This document shows positions 23,946 to 29,119 of a stretch of 29,119 nt of DNA, piece by piece. Position 1 is the first letter of the stretch; each line of letters opens with the position of its first letter. The translations under genes and the position numbers were made by a program. This DNA is from a virus. The stretch spans positions 1-29,119 of the IMG/VR virus record IMGVR_UViG_3300027861_000148. One strand, given 5' to 3'. The notes beneath the pieces are model-generated. The model was not told the DNA's origin, did no database searches, and was given only the letters and a program-made list of their open reading frames with translations.

Positions 23946-26333
23946 TTACATAAACGCGTTCATACCAGCGTCTGGCTGATTTTCAAAGTCTATTGGTAAG
24001 CCATCGTTATTTCTCTGGCTTATCATTTCACTTTGTTGCGTACCTTCCATTTTTATACGCTTGTCTTTTCTATCTTCTTTTTGTTGTTCTTTTTGAGATT
24101 GACCTTGAACTTCAAGTTGCTTCAATTGCATATCAAACTGATGCTGCATTTGCATTTTTTGTTGATCAAGCTGAGCTTGTATTTGCATTTTTTGAATCTC
24201 CATTTGAGTTCTAGCTTGTTCATATTGAACCTTAGATCCGCTAATAGCCTCTTGCTTCTGAACTTCGTTCATTGCAATTTTCTCATTAGCATCTGCTTGA
24301 GACTCGGCTTGAGCTCTAATATTAGCTTGATTATTCTCTTGGTCTTTCTTAGCTTTAGCCTTACGCTTAACCTTTAATAATTGATTAGCTAATTTAAGAT
24401 TTTTAATCTGTCTTAAATCTATAGCATCTTCAAGGTCAATACCTCCTTGCTGCAGCGCAACTTGTATATTAGCTTCTAACTGAGCTTTTTCTTCATCGTC
24501 TGGTTCTAACTCTAAGAAAATACCAAAGTCATGCAGATTTAAATTAACAACTTCTTTCAATGTGTTAACATTGTAATTACTAATAGAGTTAGTAAGCGAC
24601 TCAGCTGTTAATGGAAACTCTAGTGCATCTGCTATTTTAAGAGCTATGTTTTCTGCAACTCTAAGAGTTAAATAAGATGATGACTGCTTAATATGTCTAG
24701 TAGCAACATTAGATGCGTTAGCAGCCATTTTTTGTAAACCTACTAACGTACTTTTGTCTGGCGTACTACCATCTCTAGCTTCGTTAAGCCCCGTTACATC
24801 GCGTATCATTTGCAAGTAATACTGGTACGTATTTATAAGACTTTGTATCTTGCCTTGACCAGAGCTAGAGTTTAATTCTTGAATTGGTACTTTACCTCTG
24901 TTTAAATCACCGTCTTGAGTTAAGCTTCTACCTACAATAGAACCAGTTTGAAAATACATATTCAATGCTTCAGCTGGGTTGTAGTTAGTACCATTACCAA
25001 GATCTACCTCAGCCAAACCGTCCATATCTAAATAAACACCATCTGGTACTATTCTAGACATTACTTGCTGTAGCTTTAAATGTGTTATTTGAATCATATC
25101 AGCAAAGCCAATACATTTGCTAACTAAGCTTTCTATTCTACCTTTGTACATTCTAGGTGCACATATAGAATAATTCATTTTAACTTTAGTAGTATCAGCA
25201 TAAGGTCTTGACATGTTTTCAGCAAGTTCCCATTTAAGCATCGTATCAGTTCCTAATACTTTAGCGCCGCTGTATAAAACCTCTATTGATCTTGATACTC
25301 TTTCAAAGTTATCATTTTCAGGTGGATTAAACGTGTCTGGCTTTTCAATAGCTTTTAACAGACCTTGGTCTGTTTTCTTAATTTTAAATACTTGATTATG
25401 ATATGTCTTATAATCAAAGTATAAAACCTGTACAGTATTTTCATCGTATCCACCCCAACCAGTAACATATTGTCTATTGCCCGGCATTTGTTGTATACGC
25501 TGTAACTCTTTTTCAGATATATTTGGAAACTCTTTTTTAAGCTCTGGTATCGTTATAGATTTTATCTCACCTACGTAATATATGTCTTCGAAGTTAGGAT
25601 CTTCTGTATATGAATAAACCATATAAGCTGGGTCTACGTAATCAATAGTAATACCGTTAGCTGTGTTAAAGTTTGTTTTAGCAGCTGCGATACCACAAAC
25701 GGCTAAATCCATATTAAGTCTACGCTTTGTAAGCTCATATTTATTTTGAGCCATAACAGAAGATATAGCCTCTTCTTCAGCTATCTCTATGCTTTGCTTA
25801 TATGACAACTGCATATGAAGCTCTAGCTCTTCTTCGCTTTCTGGTAGTAAATCAGGGTTTGGTACTTGGTATAAGTCAATACCTAGATTTGTTTTTAAAT
25901 TATCTAAGTATTGTTTAGCTAGCATGTCTTCATATATCTTAGAAGCATACTCAGTTCTTTTCTTTATAGATTCAGGATCTTGAGCATAAGCTTTAACATC
26001 ATAAGAATGTGCTGATATACCATTAACAACAATGTCTACAAACTTAGATAAAATAGGTACAGGTTTCCAGTCTAAATTAAGATAAGACAAATCACCATTA
26101 ATAGATAATTCATCTTTATATTTTTGAACAGGCTGTTCTCCTCTAGCATATAATCTTAATGTATTAAAATTATTCCAATTGGTTAAATAAGCGTTACCAT
26201 TGGTTCTACCTGATTTGAACCACTCATACTCAATAGCCATAGCGACTTGACTGCCGTACTCTATGCTTGCTTTTTCAGCATCACTAACTACTTGACTTGG
26301 AAAAGCGCTATTTGAATTAGTATATATATTCAT
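23946..26333 (-). CDS. Portal protein
   Basis: A 795-aa protein. The body up to about residue 620 has portal-like features: DLAVCGIAAAKTNFNTANG (209-227) followed by IDYVDPAYMVYSY (230-242) in the wing, a stem-like helical region with ISICAPRMYKGRIESL-type sequence near 389-405, and the motif VTGLNEARDGSTPDKSTLVG (513-532) before helices NASNVATRHIKQSS. That last block is one I associate with portals of crAss-like and related Bacteroidetes phages. Residues about 640-770 are a long Gln/Lys/Met-rich coiled coil (MQIQAQLDQQKMQMQHQF), which could form an internal barrel or bind scaffold. The ATG follows the terminase stop with no spacer (TAAATG). It would form the dodecameric ring at one capsid vertex through which DNA enters and leaves. 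Confidence 0.9.
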   Translation of the reverse strand: MNIYTNSNSAFPSQVVSDAEKASIEYGSQVAMAIEYEWFKSGRTNGNAYLTNWNNFNTLRLYARGEQPVQKYKDELSINGDLSYLNLDWKPVPILSKFVDIVVNGISAHSYDVKAYAQDPESIKKRTEYASKIYEDMLAKQYLDNLKTNLGIDLYQVPNPDLLPESEEELELHMQLSYKQSIEIAEEEAISSVMAQNKYELTKRRLNMDLAVCGIAAAKTNFNTANGITIDYVDPAYMVYSYTEDPNFEDIYYVGEIKSITIPELKKEFPNISEKELQRIQQMPGNRQYVTGWGGYDENTVQVLYFDYKTYHNQVFKIKKTDQGLLKAIEKPDTFNPPENDNFERVSRSIEVLYSGAKVLGTDTMLKWELAENMSRPYADTTKVKMNYSICAPRMYKGRIESLVSKCIGFADMIQITHLKLQQVMSRIVPDGVYLDMDGLAEVDLGNGTNYNPAEALNMYFQTGSIVGRSLTQDGDLNRGKVPIQELNSSSGQGKIQSLINTYQYYLQMIRDVTGLNEARDGSTPDKSTLVGLQKMAANASNVATRHIKQSSSYLTLRVAENIALKIADALEFPLTAESLTNSISNYNVNTLKEVVNLNLHDFGIFLELEPDDEEKAQLEANIQVALQQGGIDLEDAIDLRQIKNLKLANQLLKVKRKAKAKKDQENNQANIRAQAESQADANEKIAMNEVQKQEAISGSKVQYEQARTQMEIQKMQIQAQLDQQKMQMQHQFDMQLKQLEVQGQSQKEQQKEDRKDKRIKMEGTQQSEMISQRNNDGLPIDFENQPDAGMNAFM

Positions 26334-28544
26334 TTAACTTATTATTTTTGATGTAGTTCCCCTGTTGTCATATCTTTTGATACCTAAATCTACAGGTTTT
26401 AAAATTCTTTTATTTACTGGTGAATATCTGTGTTTGTTACAAGCCATTAAAGCTAGTCCAGAGCTAATAGAAGCATCGTGCTTTGTTCTATTGTTTATAT
26501 TAAACTTAGCCCAGTCTTCTAATGTTTTTTGAAAATAAACATCACCGTAACCTGTTTCTTTTAATCCAACAAAATGCTCTATATAACTTTCTATAGCTGA
26601 AGCATGAGCTTGTTTTATATCTTCACTAGAGTTTGGTATACCGCCTAGTTCTTTTTCTGTTACTGATAACTTGCTATAAGTTCTATCAGGTCTGTTCATT
26701 GCAAATCCTCTATAACCTCTACGTTTAAAATAGTATAGAAGTCTTGGTTTGTTATTCTCTACTAATATTGGCATACCATAAAATACACATGCCATTAACA
26801 CGTCTTCAAAAAATATTTCAGCTGTTTGAGGTCTTGCTATATATTCTAAAAAGAAATGATTTGCTGGCGCGTCTTCCATTGAAAACTTGGTTAAGCCATG
26901 CAAAGATCCTTTAGAACCTCTTTTATCTACAGTACCTGATATATCGTAAGGGTCACATCCAAAAGCACCTATATGCTCGTTACCTGGGTAATTGATACCA
27001 TTTTTTTGATATCTTTTATTTTGCAAATGAACTGCTGGCACCCAAGTTACTAAAAATCTACCACTGTTATTTGGTACAAATATAACTTTACTGTCTTGCT
27101 GACCGTTCTCCCATTGAAAAGAACCTTTTGTTACACTTATAGAATTTTTAAGATCTTCGTTAAAATCTATCTGCTCGTATATTTTAGTTAGGTTAAATAA
27201 AGATTCTTTTGATTCATCTCTAAAAGCGTGCTTAGTAGTACGCGGAAACTGTCTATAAAATTCATTTAAAGCATCTTGATCTTGCTTTAATCCTTCAACT
27301 TCATTGTCCCAATACTCTATTACACCTAAATCTATTTCATCGCCTTGTGGTCCTTCAATTGGTTTTTTTGGCGTGTCGAAGACAGGTAATCCATAAGAAT
27401 CAATGTATCCTTCGTAATTCCACTCCATAGGTATAAACAAGCTATATAATCCAGAGCGAGTTTGTCCATTCGCATTTCGTTGAGTGACGTCCGAGTCATT
27501 GTATAATTTTTTAAAGTTATCACCACCTTTGTCTAATGAGTTACTAGTTGAACCCATCATGCACTTACCAATAATTCTAGAACCTAATCTAAGACAAGTT
27601 TTTGTTACTCGCCAGTTGTTTAATATATTATTAGGTCTTTCCCACTTACCACTTTCATCGTGGACTAGTAATCTTAGTTTCTCCCCGTCGTACGAGTTGT
27701 CCCCTGTGTTCTTCCAGTCGATCGTGGTGTCCAGACCATCGAGCTCTCTGAGCGATTCGTTTGTCTCAAGCTTCTTACGGGTATACTTTGTCGCGGGTAC
27801 TCTGTACGCAAGCTCTGTCTTTGGCCTGTCCATACCGTCCTGAATTGGTTTGAAAAAGAAGGGGTAATTGACCGATATTGGAACGACCTTGTCTGTAAAC
27901 ATCTTCTTTGCATCAGGGCCAGATTTGGACAATATTCCAAACCGTGAATCTGACTGAATTGTTGCAGCGTTAACCGTTTCAGCTGAAGACATAAAGGAGA
28001 ATCCAGATCGTCTATTCTTAAGGTAGCACATTCCGTAACTACGCTTGTCTGCTTTACAAGCTTCCCAGAATATAAAGAATAATCTGTTTGCTTCCCTAAA
28101 GTCTGGTTGCCCAACATCAATTTTGCTCCACTGCAAGTACATATAGTGAGTACCAGTAAGGTAAGTAGCCACATCCTTATTATAGAACCAAAAGCCTTCT
28201 TCCCTGCGGACGAACTCATTATCGATGTAATCATACCATTTTTCTTTAAAGTCTAGCGGGTATTCCTCCCAATCAAATACAGACTTTATTTTTTTTAATA
28301 CTTTAGGATATTCTGTATATTCCCATTTGTTATTTTCAAACTTATGTACATTATTAGCTTTAGGTAAAGCTATTTTTAAGTTTTGTATCTCGTATATCTC
28401 CCCTATTGTACCGTCTTTACTTATTATAACGATATCATGTTCTTTGTTATAACCGTACTCCCATTTCTTATAACGGTTCATACGGTTAACAACTTTAGGT
28501 TTTACGTGATCTTTTAAGACCTTATATAACGTTTGTTCGTACAT
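26334..28544 (-). CDS. terL: Terminase large subunit (packaging ATPase and nuclease)
   Basis: A 736-aa protein that powers DNA packaging at the portal and cuts the concatemer. ATPase motifs: a deviant Walker A KNRRSGFS at 176-183, Walker B LRLLVHDE at 290-297 (Asp296, catalytic Glu297) and a coupling motif MMGSTSN at 329-335. Nuclease region: GAFGCDPYD with Asp531, a possible acidic residue at 596 (LVENN) and KHDASIS with Asp690 near the C-terminus, in the order usual for RNase H-fold terminase nucleases. The N-terminal 100 residues are an extra alpha/beta part. The start is coupled to the preceding gene (TAATG). Codon use changes sharply inside the gene (about 27660-28260; see findings) although the frame and the motifs are intact. 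The family call is firm. Confidence 0.95.
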   Translation of the reverse strand: MYEQTLYKVLKDHVKPKVVNRMNRYKKWEYGYNKEHDIVIISKDGTIGEIYEIQNLKIALPKANNVHKFENNKWEYTEYPKVLKKIKSVFDWEEYPLDFKEKWYDYIDNEFVRREEGFWFYNKDVATYLTGTHYMYLQWSKIDVGQPDFREANRLFFIFWEACKADKRSYGMCYLKNRRSGFSFMSSAETVNAATIQSDSRFGILSKSGPDAKKMFTDKVVPISVNYPFFFKPIQDGMDRPKTELAYRVPATKYTRKKLETNESLRELDGLDTTIDWKNTGDNSYDGEKLRLLVHDESGKWERPNNILNNWRVTKTCLRLGSRIIGKCMMGSTSNSLDKGGDNFKKLYNDSDVTQRNANGQTRSGLYSLFIPMEWNYEGYIDSYGLPVFDTPKKPIEGPQGDEIDLGVIEYWDNEVEGLKQDQDALNEFYRQFPRTTKHAFRDESKESLFNLTKIYEQIDFNEDLKNSISVTKGSFQWENGQQDSKVIFVPNNSGRFLVTWVPAVHLQNKRYQKNGINYPGNEHIGAFGCDPYDISGTVDKRGSKGSLHGLTKFSMEDAPANHFFLEYIARPQTAEIFFEDVLMACVFYGMPILVENNKPRLLYYFKRRGYRGFAMNRPDRTYSKLSVTEKELGGIPNSSEDIKQAHASAIESYIEHFVGLKETGYGDVYFQKTLEDWAKFNINNRTKHDASISSGLALMACNKHRYSPVNKRILKPVDLGIKRYDNRGTTSKIIS

Positions 28545-28822
28545 TATTTCTTAGATCTTCCTTCAGCAAACCCTTTAAAAGTTCTTTCTTCTTTAACTTC
28601 TTTAGGTTTGTCGTTTAGCATATTCTCTTCTTCTTCAATGCGGTTAAGTATTTCAAAGGCATCGAATATAGCTAGCTTTTTAGTGGCGGCTGCGTTTTTA
28701 AGTCTGTCAGCTGATATATCATCATCTGAATCAACAATAGCTTCTTTAGCTACTTTGATTAACTCCTCAACTGCTCGCTGCCCAGCTTGGATTATATTCT
28801 TCTTCGTTTCCTTGGTGTTCAT
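28544..28822 (-). CDS. Small helical protein in the small-terminase position
   Basis: A 92-aa, all-helical, charged protein with an Ala/Lys/Glu-rich pattern: NIIQAGQRAVEELIKVAKEA, an acidic DSDDDISADRLKN, then AAATKKLAIFDAFEILNRIE and a basic tail ending EGRSKK. It precedes the large terminase and shares the TAATG junction with it, and its first 56 bases overlap the end of the upstream GroES-like gene in another frame. Small terminase subunits are short, helical, oligomeric DNA-recognition proteins encoded just before the large subunit, so that role is plausible from size and position. I see no helix-turn-helix I would call with certainty, and an unrelated packaging accessory is possible. Confidence 0.5.
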   Translation of the reverse strand: MNTKETKKNIIQAGQRAVEELIKVAKEAIVDSDDDISADRLKNAAATKKLAIFDAFEILNRIEEEENMLNDKPKEVKEERTFKGFAEGRSKK

Positions 28823-29119
28823 ACTTAATTACAATATCATTAGATTTCATACAGTAAAGTCTCTTTCCTTCAACTAAAAACTCCCATTCACCATTAGGCG
28901 TGTAGCCAACTAGGTCTCCTGGGTTTATTTCTAGCGCTTCTAAGGACTTATTACCATATTTTAATATACCAACAAGCTTACGCTCTTTATCAAGCGTTAG
29001 AGAATCATTACTTTTTATAGGTGTTATAAAACATCTGTCACCAACAGTGTTCCAACCTTTTTCATTTTTATATAAATAAACCTGGTCAAGGTTGCAAAAA
29101 TACAAATCATCTTCAAAAA
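28767..29119 (-). CDS. GroES-like co-chaperonin (partial, runs off right edge)
   Basis: The frame is open to the right edge; 117 codons are visible and the true start is outside. The codons before the TTG at 29105 remain in frame (Phe-Glu-Asp-Asp-Leu), so that TTG need not be the start. The C-terminal part reads GDRCFITPI, a loop-like SNDSLTLDKERK, LVGILKYGN, then INPGDLVGYTPNGEWEFLVE, GKRLYCMKSNDIVIKYE. The GDR-x(3)-P opening, the GD-x-V-x-Y strand, the EF-x-V-x-G turn and the closing M-x-S-NDI-x-x match the GroES/Hsp10 order (GDxVLYGKY, EYLLM-x-E-S-D-I). Phage co-chaperonins (T4 gp31) assist capsid folding, and the place ahead of the terminase and capsid genes fits. The N-terminal extension is unlike classic GroES, so the call is moderate. 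Confidence 0.55.
   Translation of the reverse strand, partial: FEDDLYFCNLDQVYLYKNEKGWNTVGDRCFITPIKSNDSLTLDKERKLVGILKYGNKSLEALEINPGDLVGYTPNGEWEFLVEGKRLYCMKSNDIVIKYEHQGNEEEYNPSWAASS

Noticed and set aside
24033-24377. Plus-strand Leu/Phe-rich frame that could look like a membrane protein
   Set aside because: It is the antisense of the Gln/Lys-rich coiled coil of the portal, where antisense codons become Leu and Phe.
27484-27843. Plus-strand open frame of 119 codons antisense to the terminase
   Set aside because: Again in the GC-rich island, no leader or neighbours on that strand, product is Ser/Leu-rich without motifs.
27674-28234. 186-codon open frame inside the terminase gene on the same strand, a possible overprinted gene
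   Set aside because: It coincides with the GC-rich island, where stop codons are rarer; the product has a low-complexity Arg/Ser/Thr tail and no recognisable domain, and the terminase frame is clearly the coding one.
28533-28877. Plus-strand frame of 114 codons near the terminase start
   Set aside because: Antisense of the small helical protein and the GroES-like gene, both of which have better coding signals and coupled junctions.
29103-29105. TTG as the start of the GroES-like protein
   Set aside because: Five sense codons precede it in frame up to the window edge, so the gene is better treated as truncated.
1-29119. tRNA genes, integrase or attachment sites, insertion sequences, CRISPR arrays
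   Set aside because: The window is almost fully occupied by minus-strand phage genes and I found no cloverleaf, recombinase motif, terminal inverted repeat or regularly spaced repeat.

Overview
The window is a contiguous piece of a tailed-phage genome of podovirus-like build, from an AT-rich phage whose host is probably a marine or freshwater Bacteroidetes (flavobacterium-type) bacterium. The host guess is an inference. Nearly every start codon follows a purely A/T leader (for example before the capsid, scaffold, portal and nozzle genes) with no Shine-Dalgarno sequence, which is typical of Bacteroidetes translation. The protein set also looks like that of aquatic Bacteroidetes phages. All genes lie on the minus strand, so the window reads from high to low coordinates. 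Genes abut or overlap throughout, and no gene-free stretch exceeds 80 bases. I see no tRNA, integrase, insertion sequence or CRISPR array.

Packaging and head (29119 to 20368): a partial GroES-like co-chaperonin, a small protein in the small-terminase position, the large terminase, the portal, a scaffold-like acidic protein, the major capsid protein, and an uncharacterised 272-aa head-region protein. A cluster of hairpins sits between the capsid gene and the 272-aa gene. A strong intrinsic terminator follows the 272-aa gene, so head and tail genes are transcriptionally separated or attenuated there.

Connector and tail (20305 to 11373): a 330-aa protein with a Gly-rich GSGY insertion, a 405-aa connector or ring protein, a 1668-aa nozzle (tail stabilisation) protein, and a 556-aa protein that looks like the second half of such a nozzle. 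The last two share a repeated beta module. The order portal, capsid, ring, nozzle, ejected proteins resembles the virion block of crAss-like and other Bacteroidetes podoviruses, but that affiliation is only suggested.

Ejection block (11354 to 543): a 220-aa membrane-active, coiled-coil protein of T7 gp14-like layout, a 366-aa acidic protein, and a 3012-aa giant. The giant carries an HEVLH metalloprotease-type motif, a complete set of HAD phosphatase motifs, recurring RFSxK motifs at apparent domain borders, and several hydrophobic segments. It is probably packaged in the capsid and injected into the host. It is the most interesting object in the window.

End of the block (574 to 1): a 50-aa gene overlapping the giant's 3' end in another frame, a very basic 92-aa protein, and the start of a holin-like membrane protein with the clearest Shine-Dalgarno-like site I saw. 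Lysis genes probably continue past the left edge.
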